Source of the DNA: Mycolicibacterium neoaurum
Lineage (GTDB): Bacteria > Actinomycetota > Actinomycetes > Mycobacteriales > Mycobacteriaceae
Direction of reading: 5' to 3'
NCBI RefSeq assembly: GCF_036946495.1
Contig: NZ_JAQIIX010000001.1
Span: forward strand, 310,001 to 374,000
DNA length: 64,000 nucleotides
The position numbers and the translations under genes are program-made. This document shows, in pieces, positions 9,001 through 17,246 of this stretch. Position 1 is the first letter of the stretch. The number at the start of each line of letters is the position of its first letter. The notes beneath the pieces were generated by a model that made no database searches, was not told where the DNA came from, and was given only the letters and a program-made list of their open reading frames with translations.

Positions 9001-9654
9001 CGTAACTGGCGCGATGACGCCGATCTCGCCGAGGTCTACACCGCCTGGGGCGGATTCGCCTACGGTCGCGGCCTCGACGGCGCGCCTGCTTCGGAGGACA
9101 TGAACCGCGCCTATCGCCGGATCGTGGTGGCGGCCAAGAACACCGACACGCGTGAACACGATATCGCCGACTCCGACGACTACTTCCAGTATCACGGCGG
9201 CATGATCGCCACCGTGCGGTCGCTGACCGGTAAGGACCCGGCCGCCTATATCGGCGACAACACCCGTCCCGATGCCGTGCGCACCCGCACGCTCTCCGAG
9301 GAGACCACCCGCGTGTTCCGCGCCCGTGTGGTCAATCCACGCTGGATCAACGCGATGCGCAGACATGGTTACAAGGGCGCGTTCGAGATGGCGGCGACCG
9401 TGGACTACCTGTTCGGATACGACGCGACCGCGCATGTGATGTCGGACTGGATGTACGAGCAACTGAGCCAGACCTACGTACTCGACGCCGAAAACCGGAA
9501 GTTCATGAACGAGTCCAATCCGTGGGCGCTGCACGGGATGGCCGAACGTCTGCTGGAGGCGGCCGGTCGCGGCATGTGGGCTCAGCCCGAGACGGCCACC
9601 CTCGACGGACTCAAGCAGGTGCTGCTGGAAACCGAAGGTGAACTGGAGGGGTGA
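6037..9654 (+). CDS. cobN: Aerobic cobaltochelatase, large subunit
   Basis: A 1205-residue CobN that inserts Co(II) into hydrogenobyrinic acid a,c-diamide using ATP, with CobS and CobT partners not in this window. The start is the GTG at 6037 because VPTVLLLSTSDTDLI matches the conserved N-terminus; the open frame extends upstream but that part is not CobN-like. Conserved segments include RWANPSRL, PVAIYHDPDLPPSHHYLAAY, HLGKHGNLEWLPGK, FLVNDPGEGTQAKRRAHA, LPTGRNFYSVDPKAVPSRLA and EHDIADSDDYFQYHGGM. Length is normal for the family. It ends just before GGCGCC-ggac-GGCGCC (9662-9677), a short possible hairpin. Confidence 0.97.
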   Translation: MPTVLLLSTSDTDLITARASGAQYRWANPSRLLQDELDRELAELLTGVDIVVVRILGGYRAWQDGIDVLVASGVPTVVLSGEQAPDAELMRYSTVPAGVALEAHVYLAQGGVENLRGLHAFLSDTLLMTGQGFDPPVQIPTWGVLERAEAARPDAPTVAVLYYRAQHLAGNTGYIEALCAAIETAGGRALPVYCASLRTAEADLLDLLGTADTLITTVLAAGGATPATVTAGGADDGWNVAHLAALDVPILQGLCLTSSRAAWSANDDGLSPLDVATQVAVPEFDGRIITVPFSFKEIDDEGLITYNADPERCARVAGLAVRHARLRRIPAAQKQVALVFSAYPTKHARIGNAVGLDTPASAIALLRALRDHGIDIGEVPGVEAGDGDALIHALIERGGQDPDWLTEETLALNPIRVSAAEYRRWFATLPAELADAMVEHWGPPPGELFVDRTHNPDGDIVIAAMRSGNVVILVQPPRGFGENPVAIYHDPDLPPSHHYLAAYRWLDGQFGSGQFGDGPSAFKADVVIHLGKHGNLEWLPGKTLGMSSACGTDAALGDLPLIYPFLVNDPGEGTQAKRRAHATLVDHLIPPMARAETYGDIARLEQLLDEHSNVSALDPAKLPAIRQQIWTLMRAAKMDHDLGLEDRPDEDSFDDMLLHVDGWLCEIKDVQIRDGLHILGLAPEGDSELDLVLAILRARQLFGGEQTVPGLRQALGLAEDGADERHAVDAAEDAARQLVAGLQKTGWDAGAVDELTDDPVVAQILRFAATEVAPRLRATSGEIDAVLKAIDGHYIAAGPSGSPLRGLVNVLPTGRNFYSVDPKAVPSRLAWETGVALADSLVERYRTDHGEWPKSVGLSVWGTSAMRTSGDDIAEVLALLGVRPIWDDASRRVVDLEVITPAELGRPRIDVTVRISGFFRDAFPHVVTMLDDAVSLVAALDEAPEDNYVRAHALADLADHGDQRRSTTRIFGSKPGTYGAGLLQLIDSRNWRDDADLAEVYTAWGGFAYGRGLDGAPASEDMNRAYRRIVVAAKNTDTREHDIADSDDYFQYHGGMIATVRSLTGKDPAAYIGDNTRPDAVRTRTLSEETTRVFRARVVNPRWINAMRRHGYKGAFEMAATVDYLFGYDATAHVMSDWMYEQLSQTYVLDAENRKFMNESNPWALHGMAERLLEAAGRGMWAQPETATLDGLKQVLLETEGELEG

Positions 9655-9692
9655 GCCCGCCGGCGCCGGACGGCGCCATCCGTGCCGCGCAT

Positions 9693-9698
9693 TAGGAT
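9693..9698 (+). promoter_or_regulatory. -10 hexamer TAGGAT for leaderless PPOX gene
   Basis: TAGGAT lies 7 bases before the ATG at 9706, the usual leaderless spacing. No ribosome binding site is present. Confidence 0.55.
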
Positions 9699-9705
9699 TG
9701 CCCGC

Positions 9706-10092
9706 ATGGCTCTCACCTTCGCCGATGTCGCCAAGGCCGACTACGTCCTGCTCACCACGTTCACCAAGGACGGGCGGCCCAAGCCCACCGCGATATGGGC
9801 GGTGCCGGACGGGGATCGGCTGCTGGTGGTGACCCAGGCCGGCTCGTGGAAGGTCAAGCGCATCCGCAACACCCCACGGGTCACGGTGGCCGTCTGCGAT
9901 CGTCGGGGCAATCCGAAGAGCGAGCCCGTCGAGGCGGTGGCGGCGATCCTGGACGAGGCGGCGCTGCGCCGGACCTATGACGGGATCGCTCGGCGCTACG
10001 GCATCGTGGGCAAGCTGTTCGGTCTGTTCTCCAAGCTTCGCGGCGGGATGAAGAACAATGTCGCGCTGGAGTTGCGCGCGGCCGACTCCTGA
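9706..10092 (+). CDS. PPOX-class F420-dependent oxidoreductase (Rv2061c-like)
   Basis: A 128-residue split beta-barrel protein of the flavin/deazaflavin oxidoreductase group, probably an F420- or heme-binding reductase; the substrate is unknown. Visible family features are YVLLTTFTKDGRPKPTAIWA at the start, the phosphate-binding SWKVKRIRNTPRVTVA, and RRYGIVGKLFGLFSKLRGG at the end. The position after cobN and the C-terminus match M. tuberculosis Rv2061c. Its TGA overlaps the purU ATG by one base. A paralogue lies just after purU. Confidence 0.85.
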   Translation: MALTFADVAKADYVLLTTFTKDGRPKPTAIWAVPDGDRLLVVTQAGSWKVKRIRNTPRVTVAVCDRRGNPKSEPVEAVAAILDEAALRRTYDGIARRYGIVGKLFGLFSKLRGGMKNNVALELRAADS

Positions 10093-10988
10093 TGACCGCG
10101 AGTCATCCGACGGGCACGTCGAAGTCGGCCCGGCACAAGGACATCGGCAGGCTCCTGTTGCGGTGCCCGGACCGGGCCGGCATCGTCGCCGCGGTCTCGA
10201 CCTTCCTCACCGAGGCCGGCGCGAACATCATCTCCCTCGACCAGCATTCGACCGAGGCCGAGGGTGGCACCTTCCTGCAGCGCACCGTGTTCCATCTCCC
10301 AGGACTCGCTGCCGCGCGGCCGGAACTGGAAGCCCGGTTCGCCGAACGGATCGCACCCGAGTTCGATATCGATCACCGGTTCACCGATGCGGCCACCCCC
10401 AAGCGGGTCGCCATCTTCGCCTCTACGGCCGATCACTGCCTGCTCGATCTGCTCTGGCGTAATCGTCGTGGTGAACTCGACATGTCGGTGGTCATGGTCA
10501 TCGCCAATCACCCCGACCTCGCCGACCAGGTGCGTCCGTTCGGGGTGCCTTTCGTCTACATCCCCGCCACGCGCGATACCCGGGCCGAGGCCGAGGCGCG
10601 CCAGCTGGAACTGCTCAAGGGCAACGTCGACCTCGTCGTACTGGCCCGCTATATGCAGATCGTCACGCCAGAGTTCCTGGATCAGATCGGCTGCCCACTG
10701 ATCAACATCCACCACTCGTTCCTGCCCGCGTTCATCGGCGCCAACACCTATCGGCGGGCCAAGGAGCGCGGTGTGAAGCTGGTCGGCGCCACCGCCCACT
10801 ACGTGACCGAGGATCTCGACGAGGGGCCCATCATCGAGCAGGACGTGGTTCGTGTCGACCACACCCACACCGTCGAGGATCTGGTGCGCCTCGGCGCCGA
10901 TGTCGAGCGCGCGGTGCTGTCCAGGGCGGTGCTGTGGCATTGCCAGGACCGGATCGTCCGCCACGACGGCGAGACCGTCATCTTCTGA
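10092..10988 (+). CDS. purU: Formyltetrahydrofolate deformylase
   Basis: A 298-residue enzyme that hydrolyses 10-formyl-tetrahydrofolate to formate and tetrahydrofolate, balancing one-carbon pools for purine synthesis. An N-terminal ACT domain (LLLRCPDRAGIVAAVSTFL) is followed by a formyltransferase-type catalytic domain. The catalytic region is clear: INIHHSFLPAFIGA with the active His, and TAHYVTEDLDEGPIIEQD with the conserved Asp. The start ATG overlaps the stop of the preceding PPOX gene (TGATG), so the pair is coupled. Confidence 0.95.
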   Translation: MTASHPTGTSKSARHKDIGRLLLRCPDRAGIVAAVSTFLTEAGANIISLDQHSTEAEGGTFLQRTVFHLPGLAAARPELEARFAERIAPEFDIDHRFTDAATPKRVAIFASTADHCLLDLLWRNRRGELDMSVVMVIANHPDLADQVRPFGVPFVYIPATRDTRAEAEARQLELLKGNVDLVVLARYMQIVTPEFLDQIGCPLINIHHSFLPAFIGANTYRRAKERGVKLVGATAHYVTEDLDEGPIIEQDVVRVDHTHTVEDLVRLGADVERAVLSRAVLWHCQDRIVRHDGETVIF

Positions 10989-11021
10989 GCGGTCGACCGT
11001 CCGCCGTGGTGAACTGTTGAC

Positions 11022-11408
11022 ATGGCTCCGACATTCGACGATGTCTACCGCGAGAAGTACCTGCTGCTGACCACGTTCACCAAGGACGGTAGGCCCAAGC
11101 CGACGCCGGTGTGGGGTGTGCCGCACGAGGGCAAGCTGTTGATCAGCACCGATGACGGTTCGTGGAAAACCAAGCGGATTAACAACACGCCGCGGGTGAC
11201 CATCCAGAAGTGCGGAGTTCTCGGCAAGGTCAAGGGTGAGCCCGTCGAGGCCGTCGCACGCAACCTGCCGAAATCCGAGACCCGCCGGGTGTTCGACATG
11301 GTGACCCGGCGGTACTGGTGGCACGCCTGGTGGTGGATTCCGCAGGCGCTGATCCGCGGCGGAGTGGACAAGGTGCACGCCGCCATCGAGGTCAGCCCGG
11401 TGGATTAG
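11022..11408 (+). CDS. PPOX-class F420-dependent oxidoreductase, second copy
   Basis: A 128-residue paralogue of the gene at 9706-10092, sharing the LLLTTFTKDGRPKPTPVWGV start, SWKTKRINNTPRVTI core and GEPVEAVAR strand. The C-terminal helix differs and is tryptophan-rich (RRYWWHAWWWIPQALI), which may alter membrane contact or substrate. It follows purU by 33 bases on the same strand, so a three-gene unit is likely. It converges on the TetR gene, overlapping its stop by 4 bases. Substrate unknown. Confidence 0.82.
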   Translation: MAPTFDDVYREKYLLLTTFTKDGRPKPTPVWGVPHEGKLLISTDDGSWKTKRINNTPRVTIQKCGVLGKVKGEPVEAVARNLPKSETRRVFDMVTRRYWWHAWWWIPQALIRGGVDKVHAAIEVSPVD

Positions 11409-12025
11409 CGTTCCGGCACCGTCCGGGCTCCCGATGCGGCGAGCACCGCGGGCGCAACCCACCGGTGCAGGAACCCACGAAGTTCTGCCCCGCGCCGGCT
11501 GGTGCCCTCGGGATCGAGGATGAACGACTGCAGTACGCGCAGCATGAACTCGATGAGTTCGTCGAAGCTCTCGTCGGTGAAACCCGCTGCGGTCCAATCG
11601 ACGTCGAAGCGCTCGAGGATCGAGCGACCGAACGCGATCGCCACATCGGCGGTGACACCGACGGCGAATGCGCTGGCCCGCCCCGGATGCATGACCAACC
11701 CGAGGTATCGATCGTGCGGTAGCTGTTCCAGGGTGTAGGCGATGCCCTCCACGACCGCGACGGTCGGGTCGTCGATCTCATGCAGATCGGCGGCGAGCCG
11801 ATCGAGGAATCCACCGACCGAGGCCAGGGCGGTCGCCTGAAGCAGCGCATCCTGGGTCGCGAAATAGCGGTAGACCGTCTGGCGCGTGATCCCCAGCGCG
11901 GCCGCGACATCGGAGATGGTGACCGACCCGCTGTCATCGATACAGCGGCGCGCGGCATCGATGATCCGACGTGCGGCCTCGTCGTCGTCGGTGGGGATGT
12001 CACCGCCCCATCCGTGTCTGCGCAT
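11405..12025 (-). CDS. TetR-family transcriptional regulator
   Basis: A 206-residue regulator with an N-terminal helix-turn-helix: ARRCIDDSGSVTISDVAAAL then GITRQTVYRYFATQDALLQA, the standard TetR recognition helix. The C-terminal ligand domain is unassigned. I chose the ATG at 12025; the frame stays open upstream but runs through the operator. It is divergent from the Rieske gene, and the 40-base perfect inverted repeat between them is its likely operator, so it probably represses both itself and the Rieske gene. Confidence 0.88.
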   Translation of the reverse strand: MRRHGWGGDIPTDDDEAARRIIDAARRCIDDSGSVTISDVAAALGITRQTVYRYFATQDALLQATALASVGGFLDRLAADLHEIDDPTVAVVEGIAYTLEQLPHDRYLGLVMHPGRASAFAVGVTADVAIAFGRSILERFDVDWTAAGFTDESFDELIEFMLRVLQSFILDPEGTSRRGAELRGFLHRWVAPAVLAASGARTVPER

Positions 12026-12073
12026 GAAGGCATCGTGCCATCCCGACGCGCGGGACGGAGATCCTCGCAGCAG

Positions 12074-12113
12074 ATTTAGAGCATACAAATCGTCTTCTAT
12101 GTATGCTCTAAAT
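12074..12113. promoter_or_regulatory. Perfect 14-bp inverted repeat with two symmetric -10 boxes
   Basis: ATTTAGAGCATACA (12074-12087) and TGTATGCTCTAAAT (12100-12113) are exact inverted copies around a 12-base spacer. Each arm holds TATGCT, a TANNNT -10 element reading outward. On the plus strand TATGCT (12103-12108) ends 7 bases before the Rieske ATG, giving a leaderless start. On the minus strand the mirror hexamer (12085-12080) drives the TetR gene. TetR binding to the arms would block both promoters. Confidence 0.85.
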
Positions 12114-12115
12114 TC

Positions 12116-13288
12116 ATGACCGCAACAACCGGAACGCCGGTGAGCAACCGGGACGAAGAACTGACCCGTCGTGCCCTCGCACACGCCATCGGCAAGACCA
12201 CCGACATGGCCCCCCGCGAGCTACGGGTGCCGCTGCACTACTACCGCGACCCCAAGGTCACCGAGGTGGAGGAGTCCCAGATCCTGCGCAGGGTGCCGCT
12301 GGCCATCGTGCCGAGCGCGCAGGTCGCGGGCGTCAACGACTATGTCGTGCGGTCGGTGCTGGGCGACTCGTTGCTGGTCACCCGCGACCGGCATGGCCAC
12401 AGCCACGTCTTCCTCAACTACTGCAGGCACCGCGGCGCGATGCCTGCTTGCGGATCGGGTAACGCGTCCCGTTTCGTCTGCCCGTACCACGCCTGGAGCT
12501 ACCGCAATACCGGCGAACTGTTCGTCGTACCCGGCCAGGCCGGATTCGATTCGATGGACAAAGCTGATTACGGGCTGGTCGAACTGCCCAGCCAGGAACG
12601 GCACGGCTTCATCTGGGCCGTGTTGACCGCGGACGCCGATATCGACGTCGACACCCACCTCGGCGTGCTCGGGCCCGAACTCGAACTGCTGGACTACGCG
12701 TCCTACGGTTATCACGGCGAGAAGGAATTCCAATCGCAGGTGTCCTGGAAGGGCGCACTGGAGGCGTTCGCCGAGGGCTATCACTTCCCGTTCGTGCACG
12801 GCGAGAGCGTCATCGGTCAGAACACGCTGGCCAATACCGGTGTCTACGACGAGTTCGGCAGGCACCACCGAATCGGCTTCCCGTTCAACTGGATTCGCAA
12901 TCTCGCCGACGACCCGTCGGGATCGTGGGATCCGCACATGAACATGGGGGTGATCTACTGGATCTATCCGAACCTGATTCTCGCCAACAGCCCGGTGGGC
13001 GTCGAGATCATCGACATGCTGCCCGCCGGCGAACCGACCCGGTGCACCGTGCGGCACAGCTGGATGAGCCGGGTGCCCGCCGAAAACGACGAGATGCGCG
13101 CCAATTACGACCTCATCTTCGAGGGTGTGCACGCGGCCGTGCGGGACGAGGATTTCGTCATGCTCCCGCAGTGCGGCGAGGGCGTTCGCCGCGCGCAACA
13201 CGATCACATGATCATCGGTCGTAACGAGATCGGTGTGCAGCACATGATCAAGGTTTTCGCCGCCGAGCTGGGCATCGCATTAGCGTGA
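12116..13288 (+). CDS. Rieske non-heme iron ring-hydroxylating oxygenase, alpha subunit
   Basis: A 390-residue oxygenase component. The Rieske 2Fe-2S site is complete: C103-x-H105 in YCRHRG and C122/H125 in CPYHAW. The catalytic domain follows, with the mononuclear iron region FAEGYHFPFVH (E220, H223, H228). The family hydroxylates or demethylates aromatics, steroids or quaternary amines; the substrate here is unknown. No ferredoxin or reductase gene is adjacent, so electrons must come from elsewhere. It is controlled from the shared operator with the divergent TetR regulator. Confidence 0.88.
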   Translation: MTATTGTPVSNRDEELTRRALAHAIGKTTDMAPRELRVPLHYYRDPKVTEVEESQILRRVPLAIVPSAQVAGVNDYVVRSVLGDSLLVTRDRHGHSHVFLNYCRHRGAMPACGSGNASRFVCPYHAWSYRNTGELFVVPGQAGFDSMDKADYGLVELPSQERHGFIWAVLTADADIDVDTHLGVLGPELELLDYASYGYHGEKEFQSQVSWKGALEAFAEGYHFPFVHGESVIGQNTLANTGVYDEFGRHHRIGFPFNWIRNLADDPSGSWDPHMNMGVIYWIYPNLILANSPVGVEIIDMLPAGEPTRCTVRHSWMSRVPAENDEMRANYDLIFEGVHAAVRDEDFVMLPQCGEGVRRAQHDHMIIGRNEIGVQHMIKVFAAELGIALA

Positions 13289-13340
13289 CAGCCCTGACCT
13301 GACAGGACTTCGGCGATCAAGGAACCCGCACCCCACCCCA

Positions 13341-13346
13341 TACGTT
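13341..13346 (+). promoter_or_regulatory. -10 hexamer TACGTT upstream of fxsA
   Basis: TACGTT (TANNNT) ends 8 bases before the ATG at 13355, close to leaderless spacing. It lies in the 66-base gap after the Rieske gene. Confidence 0.4.
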
Positions 13347-13354
13347 GACCCGAC

Positions 13355-13873
13355 ATGGCAATGCGGATGTTCCTGATCTACGTCCTGGTCGAACTGGCCG
13401 TGGTGGTCGGGCTGGTCTACGCCATCGGCTTCGGCTGGACGGTGCTGGCGGTCATGGTCACCTTCGTGGTGGGCCTGGCGCTGGCCGGTTCCCAGGTTGC
13501 CCGCCACCTCGCCCGGCTGCAGTCCGCGCTGGCCTCGCGTTCGGCCTCTGGTGCGCTGGCCACCGACAGTGCCTTGGTTGCGCTCGGCGCGGTGCTGGTC
13601 GTGATCCCCGGGCTGGCCAGCACGTTGCTCGGTGCGCTGCTCCTGCTGCCGCCGACCCGCCGCGTCGCACGTCCGCTCGCCGTCGGCCTGGTAGGCCGCA
13701 GGCTCGCCGCGACCCCGGTCGTGACGGTCTATCCGGGCGGTTTCGCCCGCGCGCAGCACCCCGCCCGCGAGTACGTCGAGGGTGAGGTCATCGAAGTCGT
13801 GGACGTCGACGGATCGCCGTCGACGCGTCCCGATCCGACTGCGCTGGAGTACCGGGGCATCCGCAACGATTAA
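13355..13873 (+). CDS. fxsA: FxsA-family membrane protein
   Basis: A 172-residue inner membrane protein. Two hydrophobic stretches open the protein (IYVLVELAVVVGLVYAI and LAVMVTFVVGLALAGS), and the family signature follows: LVVIPGLASTLLGALLLLPP with the PTRR turn. The tail is cytoplasmic and acidic. E. coli FxsA affects phage T7 exclusion when overproduced; the mycobacterial role is unknown. Position matches Rv2053c. ATG at 13361 is an alternative start two codons in. Confidence 0.8.
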   Translation: MAMRMFLIYVLVELAVVVGLVYAIGFGWTVLAVMVTFVVGLALAGSQVARHLARLQSALASRSASGALATDSALVALGAVLVVIPGLASTLLGALLLLPPTRRVARPLAVGLVGRRLAATPVVTVYPGGFARAQHPAREYVEGEVIEVVDVDGSPSTRPDPTALEYRGIRND

Positions 13874-13885
13874 CGTGTCTCCTTC

Positions 13886-15484
13886 GTGACGACACTGTTG
13901 ATCAACGGCCGGGTACACAGTCCCGCCGCACCCGACGCCACCGCGATCGCCTTCGGCGACGGACCGGACGGCGCCATCAAGTGGTTGGGTGCCGATGACA
14001 CGGCGCGAGCGGAGTTCCCCGACGCCGAGGTGGTCGATCTGGACGGCGCGTTCGTGGCGCCGGCCTTCGTCGACAGCCACGTCCACCTGACCGCGACCGG
14101 ACTGAGTCTGACCGGGTTGGACCTCCGCTCGGCCACCTCTCGGGCACATTGCCTGAGCCTGCTCGCCGCCCATGCCGCCGCGCATCCCGATGGCATCATC
14201 TGGGGTTCCGGCTGGGACGAGTCGGGCTGGCCCGATCGCACGCCACCGAGCACCGTCGAGATCGACGGAATTCTCGGCGACCGCCCTGCCTACCTCAGCC
14301 GTGTCGACGTGCACTCAGCGGTGGCCTCCACGGGTTTGCGGTCCGCGGCCACCGGGCTCGAGGTGGCTGCGGGCTTCGATCCCCAGCGACCGCTGACCGC
14401 GACCGCCCATCACCTTGTCCGCGCGGCCGCCCGCGAGATGCTGACACCCCGGCAGCGGCGCGCTGCCCAGCACGCCGCACTGGATGCGGCCGCCGCGCAC
14501 GGCATCGCCGCCGTGCACGAGTGTGGTGGCCCCGATATCGGCGGCCGCGAGGACTTCGATGCGGTGCTCTCGCTCGAACACGGCGTACAGATCACGGGCT
14601 ATTGGGGCGAGGCCGTCGACAGTGCGGCCGCCGCCCGTGACCTGATGGCGTCCACCGGCGCCGCAGGGCTGGCTGGTGACCTGTTCGTCGACGGTGCGCT
14701 GGGGTCACGCACGGCATGGCTGCACCAGCCCTACGCCGATGCGGACCACACGTGCGGCAATCGCTACCTCGACAGCGACCAGATCATCGCCCACCTGCAC
14801 GCCTGCACCGAGGCAGGCGTCCCGGCGGGGTTCCACGTCATCGGCGACGCCGCCGTCAGCGAGGTCACCGCGGCGGTACGGCAGGTCGTCGAGCGGTTCG
14901 GGGGTCCGGCGGTCGCTCGCTGCGGCCACCGGCTCGAGCATCTGGAGATGGTCGATTCCGGGCAGGCCGCCGATCTCGGGCGCTGGGGGATCATCGCCAG
15001 CGTCCAGCCCGCTTTCGATGCGCTCTGGGGTGGTCCCGAGGGCATGTACGCGCAGCGGCTCGGTGCCGATCGTGCCGCGCTTCTGAATCCGTTCGCGCTG
15101 TTAGCATCTCAAGGCGTGCCCCTCGCCTTCGGCTCCGACAGTCCGGTGACCGGGCTCAACCCCTGGGAGGCGGTCCGCGCGGCCGTCCAGCATCGGACGC
15201 CGGGCAGCGGAATCTCTGCTCGCGCAGCGTTCTCGGCGGCCACCCGCGGAGCATGGCGGGCCGGGGGAGTGCGCGACGGTGTCACCGGGACACTGGTTCC
15301 CGGTGCCCCCGCCAGCTACGCCATCTGGGAAACCGGCCCGCTGGAGATCAGCACCCCCGCCAACGACGCGGCCGCGCGGTGGTCGACCGATCCGCGGTCG
15401 CGGGTGCCCGCGCTGCCCAACCTGGACGGGGTGCTGCCACGCTGCCTGCGGACCGTGCATCGAGGCGCGGTGCTGCATGGGTGA
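13886..15484 (+). CDS. Amidohydrolase family protein (YtcJ/Amidohydro_3-like)
   Basis: A 532-residue metal-dependent hydrolase of the YtcJ group, which hydrolyses C-N bonds of cyclic or N-substituted compounds; the substrate is unknown. Metal-site motifs are [14 protein letters not shown] (HxH), [25 protein letters not shown] and the [13 protein letters not shown] aspartate. The GTG at 13886 begins [13 protein letters not shown], the usual first strand. TAACGT (13871-13876), overlapping the fxsA stop, lies 9 bases upstream and may be its -10. The end overlaps lnt by 8 bases, and it corresponds in position to Rv2052c. Confidence 0.82.
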   Translation: MTTLLINGRVHSPAAPDATAIAFGDGPDGAIKWLGADDTARAEFPDAEVVDLDGAFVAPAFVDSHVHLTATGLSLTGLDLRSATSRAHCLSLLAAHAAAHPDGIIWGSGWDESGWPDRTPPSTVEIDGILGDRPAYLSRVDVHSAVASTGLRSAATGLEVAAGFDPQRPLTATAHHLVRAAAREMLTPRQRRAAQHAALDAAAAHGIAAVHECGGPDIGGREDFDAVLSLEHGVQITGYWGEAVDSAAAARDLMASTGAAGLAGDLFVDGALGSRTAWLHQPYADADHTCGNRYLDSDQIIAHLHACTEAGVPAGFHVIGDAAVSEVTAAVRQVVERFGGPAVARCGHRLEHLEMVDSGQAADLGRWGIIASVQPAFDALWGGPEGMYAQRLGADRAALLNPFALLASQGVPLAFGSDSPVTGLNPWEAVRAAVQHRTPGSGISARAAFSAATRGAWRAGGVRDGVTGTLVPGAPASYAIWETGPLEISTPANDAAARWSTDPRSRVPALPNLDGVLPRCLRTVHRGAVLHG

Positions 15485-17246
15485 CGGCGAGGCCGGCCGG
15501 TTCGCCCGCTACACCGACAGCGTGCGGCGTGCGCTGGTCGCGCGCTGGGCCCGGTTGCTGGCATCGATCATTGGTGGGGCGCTGCTGTATCTGAGCTTTC
15601 CGCCCGTCAGCTGGTGGTGGACGGCGTTCCCGGCGCTGGCGCTGCTCGGTTGGGTGCTGACCCGCGCCCAGACCACGCGCGCCGGCGGGTTCGGTTACGG
15701 CCTGCTGTTCGGGCTGGCGTTCGCCCTGCCGCTGCTGCCGTGGATTGGGCTGTTCGTCGGCACCGGACCGTGGCTGGCGTTGGCGCTGTTGGAGGCGCTG
15801 TTCCCGGCGTTGTTCGGTCTGCTCGCGGTGCTCGTGCGACGACTGCCCGGCTGGCCGGTGTGGTTCGCCGCGGAGTGGGCCGTTGGGGAGTGGCTCAAAT
15901 CGACGGTGCCGTTCGGCGGTTTCCCTTGGGGCGTGGTCGGTTTCGGACAGACCGACGGCCCACTGCTACCGCTGGCGCAGGTGGGCGGGGCGCCGCTGGT
16001 GTCGGTGGCCACCGCACTCGTGGGGTTCAGTCTCACGGCGCTGACGCTGGAGATCGTGCTGTGGTGGCGACACAGCCACCCGAACCAGCCCCGGCGTGCC
16101 GGCAGTTTCGACGCCGCCCGCCCGGAAGCCGTGCTGCCCGGCATGTGCATCTGCGTGGTGCTGCTGGCCACCGCGCTGGTCTGGCCGGCGGTGCGGCAAT
16201 CCGGTGTCGGCGCCGGAGATCACCCCGCGGTGACAGTGGCCGCGATCCAGGGCAACGTGCCGCGGCTTGGGCTGGACTTCAACGCCCAGCGTCGTGCGGT
16301 GCTGGACAACCATGTCGCCGAAACACTGCGGCTGGCCGACGAGGTGCGCGCGGGACGCGCACCTCAGCCCATGGTCGTCATCTGGCCGGAGAACTCCTCC
16401 GATATCGACCCGCTGCGCAACACCGACGCCTCGGCGGCCATTTCGGAAGCCGCCCGCGCCATCGGTGCCCCGATCCTGGTCGGGACCGTGCTGGCCGCGC
16501 CCGATTACACGCCCACCCAGCCGGTGACCACCAACTCCGTCCTGGTCTGGGATCAGGAGAACGGGCCGCAGGACCGCCACGACAAGCGCATCGTGCAGCC
16601 CTTCGGTGAATACCTGCCCTGGCGCGGCTTCTTCCGCAAGTTCTCGTCCTATGCCGACCGTGCCGGCTATTTCGTCCCAGGCACCGACAACGGTGTCGTG
16701 CAGGCGGCGGGGGTCCCGATCGGTGTCGCCACCTGCTGGGAGGTGATCTTCGACCGGGCGGTCCGCGAATCCGTCCTGGGCGGTGCGCAGTTCCTCGCGG
16801 TGCCCAGCAACAACGCGACCTTCGACGAGACGATGAGCCGCCAACAATTGGCGTTCGCCCGGCTGCGGGCCGTCGAGCACGACCGTTACGTGGTCGTGGC
16901 GGGAACCACCGGTATCAGCGCCGTCATCGCCCCCGACGGGCAGGTGGTGGCACGCACCGACTGGTTCGAACCCGCGTATCTGGATTCGGTGGTGAAGCTG
17001 CGCTCCGATATCACCTTCGCCACTCGCTGGGGGCCGGTGGTGCAGGGGGTGCTGGTGGGGATCGGCCTTACCGCTGTGCTCGCCGCGATGCTGCATAATC
17101 GGAGATTCGCAAGCGGGAGCAAGGCCGCCGCCAGCAACACCGGAGACCGACGGCCGGAAGCCGACGCCGCCGCATCCGGGCAGGTCCGGGAGCAATCCGC
17201 CCAGAGCAGTGAGGATGAGAAGAGAGAGCATGAGCACGACCGATAA
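15477..17246 (+). CDS. lnt: Apolipoprotein N-acyltransferase
   Basis: A 589-residue enzyme adding the third acyl chain to the N-terminal cysteine of lipoproteins at the outer face of the inner membrane. Several N-terminal membrane helices (from about residue 25 to 225) precede a nitrilase-type domain. The catalytic triad is visible: Glu in [11 protein letters not shown], Lys in [15 protein letters not shown], and Cys in [12 protein letters not shown] start at the ATG 15477, which overlaps the amidohydrolase; the frame is open further upstream but does not resemble Lnt. The C-terminal tail overlaps ppm1 by 17 bases. In M. tuberculosis this domain is fused to Ppm1. Confidence 0.93.
   Translation: MGDGEAGRFARYTDSVRRALVARWARLLASIIGGALLYLSFPPVSWWWTAFPALALLGWVLTRAQTTRAGGFGYGLLFGLAFALPLLPWIGLFVGTGPWLALALLEALFPALFGLLAVLVRRLPGWPVWFAAEWAVGEWLKSTVPFGGFPWGVVGFGQTDGPLLPLAQVGGAPLVSVATALVGFSLTALTLEIVLWWRHSHPNQPRRAGSFDAARPEAVLPGMCICVVLLATALVWPAVRQSGVGAGDHPAVTVAAIQGNVPRLGLDFNAQRRAVLDNHVAETLRLADEVRAGRAPQPMVVIWPENSSDIDPLRNTDASAAISEAARAIGAPILVGTVLAAPDYTPTQPVTTNSVLVWDQENGPQDRHDKRIVQPFGEYLPWRGFFRKFSSYADRAGYFVPGTDNGVVQAAGVPIGVATCWEVIFDRAVRESVLGGAQFLAVPSNNATFDETMSRQQLAFARLRAVEHDRYVVVAGTTGISAVIAPDGQVVARTDWFEPAYLDSVVKLRSDITFATRWGPVVQGVLVGIGLTAVLAAMLHNRRFASGSKAAASNTGDRRPEADAAASGQVREQSAQSSEDEKREHEHDR

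Noticed and set aside
9996..11597. 533-codon open frame on the minus strand across purU and the second PPOX gene
   Set aside because: It mirrors codon bias of the plus-strand genes, has low-complexity His/Arg/Gly-rich sequence and no recognisable domain.
15966..17237. 423-codon minus-strand frame inside lnt
   Set aside because: Antisense of an intact Lnt with all catalytic residues; no start signal or family features.
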